The notes: generated by a model from the sequence alone, not told the origin. A stretch of DNA of 64,000 nucleotides from Bacteroidales bacterium SW299 (GCA_019550975.1 SDWH01000001.1:186001-250000), one strand, 5' to 3'. Counted from the stretch's first letter, positions 36,911 to 44,891 are shown. Translations and numbers: made by a program.

Positions 36911-37657
36911 ATGGGCAAAACAGTCATCGAACTACAGAATATCAAACGCAACTTCCAGGTAGGTGACGAAACGGTACACGCACTGAGAGGCATCTCCTTT
37001 AAAATAGAAGAAGGCGAATTTGTCACCATCATGGGAACATCCGGATCGGGCAAATCAACTCTGCTGAACACGCTGGGCTGCCTCGATACACCTACAAGCG
37101 GCGAGTATTTTCTTGACGGAGTCAGTGTTAGGACCATGACAAAGCCTCAGAGAGCCATTCTTCGCAACAGAAAAATCGGGTTTGTATTCCAAAACTATAA
37201 CCTGCTGCCGAAAACTACAGCCATCGAAAATGTAGAACTTCCACTGATGTATAACCCGTCAGTAAGTGCAGCCGAACGCAGAAGACGCGCTATAGACGCA
37301 CTGATTGCCGTTGGTTTGGGTGACCGCCTGGAGCATAAATCCAACCAGATGTCGGGAGGCCAGATGCAACGGGTGGCGATAGCCAGGGCACTGGTGAACA
37401 ACCCAGCCGTAATCCTTGCCGACGAAGCGACTGGAAACCTTGACACACGCACCTCTTTCGAGATTCTGGTTTTGTTCCAGGAGCTGCACAACGAGGGAAG
37501 AACAATCATTTTTGTCACCCACAATCCTGACATAGCCCAATACAGCAGCCGGAACATCCGCCTGCGCGACGGACATGTAATAGAAGACAAAAAGAACGAC
37601 AAGATATTATCAGCAGCCGAAGCACTTGCTGCACTTCCGAAAAATACCGACGATTAA
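36911..37657 (+). CDS. ABC transporter ATP-binding protein, MacB/LolD type
   Basis: A 248-residue ABC ATPase with Walker A GTSGSGKST (about residues 40-48), Q-loop FVFQNYNLLP, signature LSGGQ-type MSGGQMQRVAIARALVNNP, Walker B VILADEATGNLD and the H-loop IIFVTHNPDIA. Sequence and size are of the MacB/LolD/FtsE subgroup, which powers mechanotransmission rather than classic transport. The permease is encoded separately just downstream, so the usual MacB fusion is split in this organism. Confidence 0.95.
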   Translation: MGKTVIELQNIKRNFQVGDETVHALRGISFKIEEGEFVTIMGTSGSGKSTLLNTLGCLDTPTSGEYFLDGVSVRTMTKPQRAILRNRKIGFVFQNYNLLPKTTAIENVELPLMYNPSVSAAERRRRAIDALIAVGLGDRLEHKSNQMSGGQMQRVAIARALVNNPAVILADEATGNLDTRTSFEILVLFQELHNEGRTIIFVTHNPDIAQYSSRNIRLRDGHVIEDKKNDKILSAAEALAALPKNTDD

Positions 37658-37668
37658 ACAGAAAAGAA

Positions 37669-38889
37669 ATGAACGGAACGAACCTTTTAAAAATAGCCTT
37701 GCGGGCATTGGCGAACAATAAGCTGAGAGCATTCCTGACCATGCTGGGCATCATCATCGGTGTGGCTTCGGTCATTGCGATGCTGGCCATCGGACAAGGC
37801 TCAAAACGGAGCATCCAAAAGCAGATTTCTGAAATGGGATCGAACATGATCATGATTCACCCGGGGGCTGAAATGCGTGGAGGCGTGCGGCAAGATCCGG
37901 ACGAAATGCAGACGCTAAAACTGGAAAACTACGAAACCTTGCGCGACGAATGCATGTACCTCTCGGCTATCAGTCCCAATGTTTCGGCTTCAGGACAGCT
38001 CATCTCGGGAGCAAACAACTATCCGTCATCTGTAAGCGGCGTAAGCATCGGTTATCTGACCATCCGCCAGCTGGTGGTAGAGCAAGGAGAAATGTTCAGC
38101 GAAGAAGATATCCGGACAGCGGCAAAAGTGTGTGTGATCGGAAAGACAATCGCCGACAACCTTTTCCCTAACGGACAAGACCCGGTGGGGAAGGTTATCA
38201 GATGCAACCAGGTGCCTTTGCGCGTGGTGGGCGTACTGAAGTCCAAAGGATACAATTCGATGGGAATGGACCAGGACGACGTGGTTCTGGCGCCCTACAC
38301 AACCGTCATGAAGCGTCTGCTTGCACAGACATACCTGGGAGGCATTTTCGCTTCGGCACTTACCGAAGACATGACAGACCAGGCCGTGGATGAAATCACG
38401 ACGATACTAAGACGCGAACACAAACTGAAAGATACGGATGACGACGATTTTACCATACGCACCCAGCAGGAACTCAGCTCGATGCTGAACACCACCACCG
38501 ACCTGATGACAACGCTTCTGGCCTGCATCGCGGGAATCTCGCTTGTGGTAGGGGGAATCGGGATCATGAACATCATGTATGTGAGCGTAACCGAGCGCAC
38601 GCGTGAAATCGGTCTGAGAATGTCTGTGGGGGCCCGCGGAATTGACATCCTTTCGCAATTCCTCATCGAGTCAATTCTCATAAGCATAACGGGAGGACTG
38701 ATCGGGGTGATTCTGGGATGCGGCGCAAGCATCATCATCAAAACGGTTGCCCACTGGCCCGTGTATATACAACCCTGGAGCGTACTGCTTTCATTTGCGG
38801 TATGCACTTTCACCGGAGTATTCTTCGGGTGGTATCCGGCAAAAAAAGCCGCAGACCTTGACCCGATAGAGGCACTTCGGTACGAATAA
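37669..38889 (+). CDS. ABC transporter permease, MacB type
   Basis: A 406-residue protein with the type VII ABC layout: N-terminal helix (LRAFLTMLGIIIGVASVIAMLAIGQG), a large MacB_PCD periplasmic domain (about residues 50-270) and an FtsX domain with three helices, including MNIMYVSVTERTREIGLRMS and the C-terminal GWYPAKKAADLDPIEALRYE. It completes a TolC-adaptor-ATPase-permease operon that likely exports an amphipathic drug, peptide or lipid; the substrate is not shown by sequence. A strong terminator follows. Confidence 0.95.
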   Translation: MNGTNLLKIALRALANNKLRAFLTMLGIIIGVASVIAMLAIGQGSKRSIQKQISEMGSNMIMIHPGAEMRGGVRQDPDEMQTLKLENYETLRDECMYLSAISPNVSASGQLISGANNYPSSVSGVSIGYLTIRQLVVEQGEMFSEEDIRTAAKVCVIGKTIADNLFPNGQDPVGKVIRCNQVPLRVVGVLKSKGYNSMGMDQDDVVLAPYTTVMKRLLAQTYLGGIFASALTEDMTDQAVDEITTILRREHKLKDTDDDDFTIRTQQELSSMLNTTTDLMTTLLACIAGISLVVGGIGIMNIMYVSVTERTREIGLRMSVGARGIDILSQFLIESILISITGGLIGVILGCGASIIIKTVAHWPVYIQPWSVLLSFAVCTFTGVFFGWYPAKKAADLDPIEALRYE

Positions 38890-38925
38890 CGGAACTACTT
38901 TGTTCTTCATAACTTTGGTTTTCTT

Positions 38926-38997
38926 GTCCGGCGCGAAAAAAAAGCGGGTATCAGTGTACTCTCCAGCACCGATGCCCCTCGCTGCCGGACTTTTTTT
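38926..38997 (+). terminator. Terminator of the efflux operon, last clear chromosomal feature
   Basis: GTCCGGC (38926-38932) pairs with GCCGGAC (38984-38990), extended inward by GCGA/TCGC with a bulge, and is followed by seven T (38991-38997). The loop is long, about 43 bases. It marks how far the chromosome certainly extends before the conjugative element. Confidence 0.7.
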
Positions 38998-39010
38998 CAG
39001 AAAATAATTC

Positions 39011-39020
39011 GTATATTTGT
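39011..39020 (+). other. Candidate attachment-site core of the conjugative transposon
   Basis: GTATATTTGT matches nine of ten positions of GTAnnTTTGC, the core shared by CTnDOT and its targets, and also is a Bacteroides -7 box, the kind of site these elements prefer. It lies 14 bases after the chromosomal terminator. A second, weaker candidate reads TAnnTTTGC on the minus strand at 39163-39171. The 8-base inverted pair AGGTTACG (39089-39096) and CGTAACCT (39137-39144) nearby could be integrase arm sites. The partner end is outside the window. Confidence 0.45.
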
Positions 39021-40035
39021 ATTTCGAAGTTACGAAAAGAGTGTAATTTATTGGAAATGAGCGTAGGTTAATTGCTCTTGATAGTAATAGGTTACGATTT
39101 AGTTAGTTATCTACTGCATTATCTTTCTGCGCATTGCGTAACCTTCAAAGAACTCTTCCTATGCAAAAGTAGCTATTTAATTCGAGATTTTGATATAAAC
39201 TCCCGTTTTTTATCCCCTCATTCATAAGATTTTTCCGTAAAAGCGGTTTTGTTTGTCGGAACACCATTGCCAAAAACGAGTTTTGAACAATCGTGTGCCG
39301 ACTACCGCATAGCCGGAGAAAAGGGCATTGCCTCACGCCTAAACGATGTTTAGACTGATGACGCAATGCCCCTTTCTTTTGCGTCTATGCCAAGAGGTGC
39401 TTTTACGGGCTACCAGATGATTTTTCTTTTTTTGCTGTCCCTTTTGCCGGAAGCGGAAAGTGAATGCAGAGTGTGTCAGCCTGCCTCATGAATGAAACAG
39501 GCGGTCACACACAGCCGGACAAACCGGGAAGAATGATTGTTGCCGCCCGGCTGGACAAGTTCCGTCGGAACGGAAACAATCATACTTCCTTTGTCGTGGT
39601 TTGCCCTTTTCACGCTTCCGGTGATGTCTTTTTCCTTTTGGTGATTCTTTTTTTTACGGATTTTCCCCTGAAGTTTTTTTCTACACAATCTGCCTCTGTT
39701 TTCGTTTACCTCCATTTTGCGCCTTTCAGTAAGCCGCATCAGTCAGTCATTTTCGTTCTGGGCGCAAAGGTAATTCCGGGATTGGACGGGAAAGCAAGGT
39801 CAAGCCTCCTGTTTTCGGTAAAAATCTCCAGCCCTGCGGGTAGTATTTTGACCGAAAAACCTTGCATTCCCTAATCCCTACCTTTTCAAGCACCCGAAAC
39901 GAAAACGACCGATGCGACAGAAAGACGCATAAAAAAAATGTCGGATAAACGAGAGGCAGATAAGATAGTTTGAAACTCAACTCCCTCAGCTCTTGAATCC
40001 GCATTAAAAACAAAAAAATCAAAAACAGCGAAGAT
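39021..40035. other. Element end region without a convincing gene
   Basis: About 1 kb. Open frames exist on both strands (39145-39366 minus, 39464-39874 plus, 39476-39739 and 39747-40244 minus) but overlap one another, lack domain signatures and use unlikely residues, so none is called. A nested hairpin lies at 39323-39371. The region probably holds integrase arm sites and leader sequence for the plus-strand genes. Confidence 0.55.
39323..39380 (+). terminator. Nested hairpin followed by pyrimidine run
   Basis: GGGCATTGC (39323-39331) pairs with GCAATGCCC (39363-39371); inside it CTAAAC and GTTTAG form a second hairpin. CTTTCTTTT follows. It looks like a terminator that would isolate the element from transcription entering across its end. 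Confidence 0.5.
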
Positions 40036-40251
40036 ATGACGGCAACGGCAAATTTCAGACAAATGGCGCAACACATCGGGTTGGCGATATGCGGCTTGAT
40101 GATGCGCACCGCCTTCGGGGTGTTCGGCATCCTTTGGGGCATCATCAGAGAGATTGTAAACGGAGTGTTCCGAGTGGCGATAGGTGTAATCGTGGCTATC
40201 CTTTCCACCATTGCCTTCTTTGGCTTCATCCTTTGGTTATTCACCCTTTAA
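40036..40251 (+). CDS. Small membrane protein of the conjugative transposon
   Basis: A 71-residue protein with two hydrophobic stretches (IGLAICGLMMRTAFGVFGILW and VIVAILSTIAFFGFILWLF) that fit two membrane helices. No known domain. It starts a plus-strand block of closely spaced small genes (11 bases to the next one) that also contains PcfK and PcfJ, all converging on the tra operon. The start ATG follows a purine-rich AGCGAAGAT. Confidence 0.65.
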   Translation: MTATANFRQMAQHIGLAICGLMMRTAFGVFGILWGIIREIVNGVFRVAIGVIVAILSTIAFFGFILWLFTL

Positions 40252-40262
40252 CCCTTACCGAC

Positions 40263-40484
40263 ATGGCAAAAAGAAACAGCAAGACGGCAGCGCAGCAGTG
40301 CAGATATTACGAGGTGGACAACATCTTCGTGTATATGGTGGAAACGTACATCAACGGCAATTTTGAAACTTTCCGAAGATTGTACCACGAACTGAACAAG
40401 GACGCACGGAGGGATTTCATGGACTTCCTTCTCAGCGAGGTAGAGCCGACCTATTGGAGAGAGATACTGAAACAGATAATCTAA
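40263..40484 (+). CDS. Small hypothetical protein of the conjugative transposon
   Basis: A 73-residue soluble protein. The start is the ATG at 40263 (MAKRNSKTAAQQ); the same frame is open further upstream but overlaps the previous gene. The body is helical and acidic-aromatic, with NIFVYMVETYINGNFETFRR and DARRDFMDFLLSEVEPTYWR. Not recognised; it is 13 bases upstream of PcfK. Confidence 0.65.
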   Translation: MAKRNSKTAAQQCRYYEVDNIFVYMVETYINGNFETFRRLYHELNKDARRDFMDFLLSEVEPTYWREILKQII

Positions 40485-40497
40485 AAATGACAGCGAT

Positions 40498-40914
40498 ATG
40501 AAAGGAACAGACCATTTCAAGAGAACGATATATATGTACTTGGAACAGCGTGCGGAGGAAGATGCGCTATTTGCAAAGAAGTACCGCAACCCTGCCAAGA
40601 ACATGGACGAGTGCGTGACCCACATTCTGAACTATGTGCAGAAAAGCGGTTGCAACGGTTTCACGGACGGAGAGATATTCGGGCAAGCCATCCACTACTA
40701 TGAGGAAAACGAGATAGAGGTGGGCAAACCGATGGACTGCCAAGTGGTTGTGAACCACGTTGTGAAACTCACGGCAGAGGAAAAGGCGGAGGCACGTCAG
40801 AACGCTGTCCGCAAATACCAAGAGGAGGAACTCCGCAAGTTGCAGAACCGCCACAGACCGTCAGCGAGAAAAGAAAACCAACCCCAACCCTCATTATTTG
40901 ATTTAGGCTTATGA
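40498..40914 (+). CDS. PcfK-like protein
   Basis: A 138-residue protein with KGTDHFKRTIYMYLEQRAEEDALFA at the N-terminus and a low-complexity basic tail, matching the PcfK-like family named after a gene of the enterococcal plasmid pCF10. It nearly always precedes PcfJ. The stop and the PcfJ start overlap (ATGA), so the pair is translationally coupled. The role in transfer or plasmid upkeep is not known. Confidence 0.75.
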   Translation: MKGTDHFKRTIYMYLEQRAEEDALFAKKYRNPAKNMDECVTHILNYVQKSGCNGFTDGEIFGQAIHYYEENEIEVGKPMDCQVVVNHVVKLTAEEKAEARQNAVRKYQEEELRKLQNRHRPSARKENQPQPSLFDLGL

Positions 40915-42242
40915 AACCGAAGACCAAGATACAGAAAGAGGTGGCAAGACTTTCCGCCAACCTTCGCCCCATATCAGCGACACAAATAGATTGGGCATAC
41001 CGCCACTGCGTTGAGCATATCGGCTACCGCACCAAGAAAGGGAACATCACCTGTTCCGACTGCGGTCACGAGTGGCACAGCGACAGCGGACTATGCGACA
41101 CCCTTGAAGGCTGCACCTGCCCCAAATGCCATGCCGAACTCAAAGTGCAGGACACACGCAGACGCATCTACAAGGAAACGCAGAATTTCAGCGTGATAAC
41201 CACCTGCAAAGGGTATCAGGTAATCCGCGTGGCGCAGGTCAGATGCGAGAGCAGGAAAGGCGAACCGATGCGTTTCTACTGCCACGAGGTCGTGCAGCGT
41301 TGGATTTCACCCGACGGCAAGGTTACGGACATGGCGTTGCTCCGTGGCTTCCTTTTCTGCTATTGCGATGTGTGGGCATTAGGCAGCGATATGGAGGTAA
41401 GACCGCACAACAGCCTATACGATGATGTGGTGGCAAGAAGCTGTGCATATCCAAAGATGAGGATATTGCCCCAACTCAGACGTAACGGCTTCAAGGGCGA
41501 TTTCCACGGCATCTCCCCCGTGCGTCTTTTCAAAGCCTTGCTTTCAGACCCAAGAATTGAAACCCTTATGAAAGGCGGTGAGATTGAGGTCATGAAACAC
41601 TTTCTTTTCAATACCCGTACTGCCGATGAATGTTGGGCATCATATCTGATTGCCAAGCGTCACAAGTATCAGATAGACAACCTCTCAATGTGGTGCGACT
41701 ATCTGCGTATGCTCAAAAAACTCGGTCAAGACCTCCGTAACCCGAAGAACATCTGTCCCGAAGATTTCATGGCGGCACACGACAACGCAACCCGAAAAAT
41801 TGAAGCCATACACGAGAAGGAAAGAGCCGCAGAGCAACGCCGTTGGGAGATTGAAAGGCGTGAGCGTGAGCAACAGCGACAACTCCAACGAAAGAAAGAT
41901 GCGGAGGATTTCATCGCCAACAAATCCAAATTCTTCGGCTTGGTAATCACGGACGAGGAAATAATCGTCAAGGTGCTTGAAAGCATAGACGAGTATTACA
42001 ACGAGGGCAAGACGCAGGGCATCTGCGTGTTTGGCAGTGGATACTACAAGAAAGCCGACACCCTCATACTATCGGCAAGGATTGGCGATGAGATTATTGA
42101 AACCGTAGAGGTGGACTTGCGAACCCTCGAAGTGGTGCAGTGCCACGGCAAGCACAACCAGGACACCGAATATCACGAGCGCATCATAGACCTTGTGAAC
42201 AAGAACGCCAACCTTATCCGTGAGCGGATGAAAGCGGCATAG
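40911..42242 (+). CDS. PcfJ-like protein with N-terminal zinc ribbon
   Basis: A 443-residue protein. A zinc ribbon is visible at about residues 46-76 (CSDCGHEWHSDSG then CTCPKCHAEL, a CxxC pair set), followed by a PcfJ-type central part (YKETQNFSVITTCKGYQVIR, DVWALGSDMEVRPHN) and a long charged coiled coil (about 300-340, EKERAAEQRRWEIERREREQ). The ribbon suggests nucleic-acid binding. PcfJ homologues are widespread in Bacteroides conjugative elements, but no biochemical role is settled. Confidence 0.75.
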   Translation: MKPKTKIQKEVARLSANLRPISATQIDWAYRHCVEHIGYRTKKGNITCSDCGHEWHSDSGLCDTLEGCTCPKCHAELKVQDTRRRIYKETQNFSVITTCKGYQVIRVAQVRCESRKGEPMRFYCHEVVQRWISPDGKVTDMALLRGFLFCYCDVWALGSDMEVRPHNSLYDDVVARSCAYPKMRILPQLRRNGFKGDFHGISPVRLFKALLSDPRIETLMKGGEIEVMKHFLFNTRTADECWASYLIAKRHKYQIDNLSMWCDYLRMLKKLGQDLRNPKNICPEDFMAAHDNATRKIEAIHEKERAAEQRRWEIERREREQQRQLQRKKDAEDFIANKSKFFGLVITDEEIIVKVLESIDEYYNEGKTQGICVFGSGYYKKADTLILSARIGDEIIETVEVDLRTLEVVQCHGKHNQDTEYHERIIDLVNKNANLIRERMKAA

Positions 42243-42266
42243 CATAACCCCTAAAACAACATTGAT

Positions 42267-42524
42267 ATGGAAGTAAGAATTGAAAGTATGATTTGTGTGT
42301 GGGATGATGCAATCCCCACGATGTTCCTTGAATTTGTGAACCTCCTCACTCTCACAACGAGTGAGGGGGAATTGAGAAAGAGCGTAAAGGAGTTTGCCGA
42401 GAAGCACGAACTTGACAAGTTTTTCCTTTACGGCTTCGGCTCACACCATTTCTACCTGCATCAACGCTACACGAGCAACCCCGAAATGGTGATGAAGGAC
42501 AGAGTTCTGTCAGTACATTTTTAA
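42267..42524 (+). CDS. Small hypothetical protein of the conjugative transposon
   Basis: An 85-residue soluble protein (MEVRIESMICVWDDAIPTMF) with no recognised domain; the C-terminal half is rich in Phe, His and Tyr (FFLYGFGSHHFYLHQRY). It lies 24 bases after PcfJ and 19 before the DUF3873 gene, and shares their codon use, so it belongs to the same transcription unit. Confidence 0.6.
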   Translation: MEVRIESMICVWDDAIPTMFLEFVNLLTLTTSEGELRKSVKEFAEKHELDKFFLYGFGSHHFYLHQRYTSNPEMVMKDRVLSVHF

Positions 42525-42543
42525 TCATCTAAAAAGCAACATT

Positions 42544-42774
42544 ATGGCAACACGAATGACCATCAACGGAGTAAGCACCTGTACGGAAGCAGGTACGGAG
42601 AAATATGAGCGTTTCCAATCGGGTATCGGCAGACGCAAGCGGACACTTGTGCAGTACGACTACCGCCATACGGACGGAGAACTGTTCGCTTGTGTCAAAC
42701 CCACATTGGACGAGTGCCGAACCGCAAGGAACAAGTGGCTGAACGCAAAGCAGGGAAAGGAGGGCAACCGATGA
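42544..42774 (+). CDS. DUF3873 protein
   Basis: A 76-residue protein, MATRMTINGVSTCTEAGTEK, with YDYRHTDGELFACVKPTLDECRTARNKWL, the pattern of the DUF3873 family found almost only in Bacteroidota mobile elements. No function is known. Its stop overlaps the next start (ATGA). Confidence 0.75.
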   Translation: MATRMTINGVSTCTEAGTEKYERFQSGIGRRKRTLVQYDYRHTDGELFACVKPTLDECRTARNKWLNAKQGKEGNR

Positions 42775-43016
42775 ACACGACCTATCAAACGCTGATAGTC
42801 AAATTCAGCGAACCTATCACGGCATTGGACGGTATCTTTGACGAAGCCCAAGCGTGGGGAACGAACACCCTCAAAGGGTGGATAGATGATTACGAAAGCA
42901 CACGTTTCACCGCCACCGACAGCCATACGGCAGTCATCACGAGCGAGTATAATATGGAGTGTGTGAAAGAGTGGCTGCAACGACAGACACCCATTGCCGA
43001 GATGCGAGAATTTTGA
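42771..43016 (+). CDS. Small hypothetical protein coupled to DUF3873
   Basis: An 81-residue protein starting at the ATG at 42771, four bases of which overlap the DUF3873 stop; the longer frame upstream only reads through that gene. It has KFSEPITALDGIFDEAQAWG and ATDSHTAVITSEYNMECVKE, no signal peptide or membrane helix. Not recognised. Confidence 0.65.
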   Translation: MNTTYQTLIVKFSEPITALDGIFDEAQAWGTNTLKGWIDDYESTRFTATDSHTAVITSEYNMECVKEWLQRQTPIAEMREF

Positions 43017-43068
43017 ACAAGTTGGCGGTGTCCGCACCGCCAACACTTAAAACCCTAAAACAACGGAT

Positions 43069-43377
43069 ATGATAGCACAGACGATATTACAGCAGATAGG
43101 CGGAAGACGCTTCACCGCCATGACGGGAAGCCGTGACTTCATAGATATGGGCAACGGCTTACGGATGAGCCTTGCAAGGAACAAGACAAGTGCCAACCGC
43201 CTTGACATCATCTATGATGCAGGGGCAGACCTCTACAATATGCGTTTCTACCGCAGGACATTCAGCAAAAAGACATTCGAGAGCAGAACAAAGGACATTG
43301 CCATACACGAGGGCATCTATTTTGATATGTTGGAGGAAATGTTCACGATGGTGACGGGACTTTACACACGCTTTTGA
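43069..43377 (+). CDS. Small hypothetical protein of the conjugative transposon
   Basis: A 102-residue basic protein (MIAQTILQQIGGRRFTAMTG...FRRTFSKKTFESRT-like region) typical of small accessory proteins next to tra regions in Bacteroides elements. It has alternating strand-like segments, MSLARNKTSANRLDIIYDAG and DLYNMRFYRR, and no cysteines. It is the last gene of the plus-strand block, followed by a terminator. Function unknown. Confidence 0.65.
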   Translation: MIAQTILQQIGGRRFTAMTGSRDFIDMGNGLRMSLARNKTSANRLDIIYDAGADLYNMRFYRRTFSKKTFESRTKDIAIHEGIYFDMLEEMFTMVTGLYTRF

Positions 43378-43383
43378 GTGGAG

Positions 43384-43412
43384 GGGCGGCGAGAGCCGCC
43401 CTACTTTCTTTC
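43384..43412 (+). terminator. Terminator of the PcfJ/DUF3873 block
   Basis: GGGCGGC-GAGA-GCCGCCC, a 7-base-pair hairpin with a tetraloop, followed by TACTTTCTTTC. It separates the element's own small-gene block from the AT-rich cargo gene downstream. Confidence 0.75.
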
Positions 43413-43486
43413 AGTGAGCATGATGGCGGACAAAGAAAGTAGCAAAGAAACCTTTGTTTCAATCGCTTGTTAGCGATATATAAAAT

Positions 43487-43524
43487 ATTATGAGTATCTT
43501 TGTAAAAGTATTGATACTCATAAT
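43487..43524 (+). promoter_or_regulatory. Promoter overlapped by a 12-base palindromic operator candidate
   Basis: The -7 box TATCTTTG (43495-43502) sits inside a perfect inverted repeat: ATTATGAGTATC (43487-43498) and GATACTCATAAT (43513-43524), 14 bases apart. A dimeric repressor bound here would cover the -7 box. Alternatively, the repeat could form a hairpin near the 5' end of the transcript. The ATG of the HExxH gene is at 43537. Confidence 0.6.
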
Positions 43525-43536
43525 CATAGTAATATT

Positions 43537-44607
43537 ATGTGTGAATTAACAATAAGTCAAAAGCACATCATAACAGAACGAAATAATAGTAAAGGTGAAT
43601 ATCAGCCGGCGTTTATGCAGATTCGTATTCACAATTCTTTTGATGGAAACATCGATGAACTTGATGTCCCAACATTAGGAACTCTTGTTCATGAATACAT
43701 CCACTTTCTTCAAAATGTATCAACTCCGTGGGGACTATATGATAGTATGGTTCGATATAATATAATGGCGGAAACATATGCTTTTGTAGAAAATGCTACA
43801 TCTACTATCACTCTCCCATTAAATATTGATTATTCTCAAGGATTGAAGAATAAAATGGATATTGTAGAATGTGGAACAGGATATTGCCCACTTTCAGATA
43901 CACGGAGAAATAATTTTAAAATAGATGTAAGTGAACGGATTTGCATCCATAGAAACTATAAAAAGGTAAATAATAGAAATTTACCAATAATAACATTAGA
44001 TATCAGTTTTACGGATGGTTCAAAACAAACCATTGTTTTGGGTGCTAACATTATTAAGGAGAGTATGGCAGCATTGTATCAAATGCTCATAGATGAAACT
44101 GCAACTCATGAAGAATTTGACCTCCCATATAATTTAATTAAGATTATTGCAGAACAACATTTTTCTGCAATAGCATCTGATAATATAAAACTGATAACTA
44201 TTTGCTATATATCTTTGTTTAGCCTTTCTCCTGCTGAAGTTCTAATAGATAACTTAGCATACGCGAATGAAAATCCGGATTTATCTGCAATAGAATTGTT
44301 TGAACGGTTCGTCAATGAAGATAAAATATACATCAAGGGAAAAGCAATGTCAGTTTGTGACTTTTTTGATACTCTTATAGACACATTCAAACAAGTCTTT
44401 TTTAAAAGTGTCCGAGTCGGAATCGATTATATTGGCGAAGTTTTGGAACGAATTCGTCCTGCCAAAGGATTTGTTCCTATCTTAACTTTGATTACTGATT
44501 ACCAACCCTTATCTAAGGAACGAATTAAAACGTTAATAGATTTTTTAGGAATGCCTTATAGCTATACAGACAGTGGCGATTTTAATCCACACCTTCATCC
44601 TCAATAG
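43537..44607 (+). CDS. HExxH metalloprotease-like cargo protein, possibly truncated by a frameshift
   Basis: A 356-residue protein, much richer in A and T than its neighbours. Residues 52-56 read HEYIH in TLVHEYIHFLQNVSTPWG, an HExxH zinc motif at the start of a helix; Glu175 in IIKESMAALYQML is a possible third ligand as in gluzincins. No signal peptide, so the target would be cytoplasmic. The family is not one I can name. It stops at TAG 44605, but the +2 frame is open from 44586 and runs straight into the next small reading frame, so the true protein may be about 430 residues and here be broken or frameshifted. It has its own promoter with a palindromic operator. Confidence 0.6.
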   Translation: MCELTISQKHIITERNNSKGEYQPAFMQIRIHNSFDGNIDELDVPTLGTLVHEYIHFLQNVSTPWGLYDSMVRYNIMAETYAFVENATSTITLPLNIDYSQGLKNKMDIVECGTGYCPLSDTRRNNFKIDVSERICIHRNYKKVNNRNLPIITLDISFTDGSKQTIVLGANIIKESMAALYQMLIDETATHEEFDLPYNLIKIIAEQHFSAIASDNIKLITICYISLFSLSPAEVLIDNLAYANENPDLSAIELFERFVNEDKIYIKGKAMSVCDFFDTLIDTFKQVFFKSVRVGIDYIGEVLERIRPAKGFVPILTLITDYQPLSKERIKTLIDFLGMPYSYTDSGDFNPHLHPQ

Positions 44608-44630
44608 ATTCCGAAAAATTATCTGATGAT

Positions 44631-44843
44631 ATGTTGGCACTAATAGGGCACAATGCATTATTTTCATATTTAACGAGATTGCACAAATATGGTTATGTAT
44701 GCCCATTGCATTCGTTTTGTGAAAAAGAAAAGTATGATAAAGATGAATGTTATGATGAACCTTGGAATGGGAAAATGTGCCCTATGACGATTATGGGAGA
44801 TGTGATACATATTAAAGAGAAAGAAGTAAAAATTCAATTTTAA
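44631..44843 (+). CDS. Small Cys-rich protein or detached C-terminus of the HExxH protein
   Basis: A 70-residue frame starting at ATG 44631, 23 bases after the HExxH gene, without a good ribosome site. It has five cysteines in CPLHSFCEKEKYDKDECYDE and WNGKMCPMTI, which look like a metal-binding knot. The frame is open upstream to 44586 and overlaps the end of the previous gene, so it may instead be the C-terminal domain of that protein separated by one frameshift. Confidence 0.45.
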   Translation: MLALIGHNALFSYLTRLHKYGYVCPLHSFCEKEKYDKDECYDEPWNGKMCPMTIMGDVIHIKEKEVKIQF

Positions 44844-44853
44844 CAAACCGGAA

Positions 44854-44891
44854 AACCTCCGATGAAGTTGTGGTTTCATCGGAGGTTCTTT
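44854..44891. terminator. Bidirectional terminator between cargo gene and tra operon
   Basis: Arms AACCTCCGATGAA (44854-44866) and TTCATCGGAGGTT (44875-44887) are perfectly complementary over 13 bases with an 8-base loop, followed by CTTTTGT on the plus strand and TTTTCCGG on the minus strand. It can stop both the cargo gene and the convergent tra operon. Confidence 0.88.

Noticed and set aside
39145-39366. 73-codon minus-strand frame
   Set aside because: It covers the nested hairpin and the possible attachment region; no ribosome site or domain.
39464-39874. 136-codon plus-strand frame in the element end region
   Set aside because: It overlaps minus-strand frames of similar length, has no domain and no good start context.
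39747-40244. 165-codon minus-strand frame
   Set aside because: It lies opposite the small membrane protein gene at 40036 and consists of low-complexity sequence.
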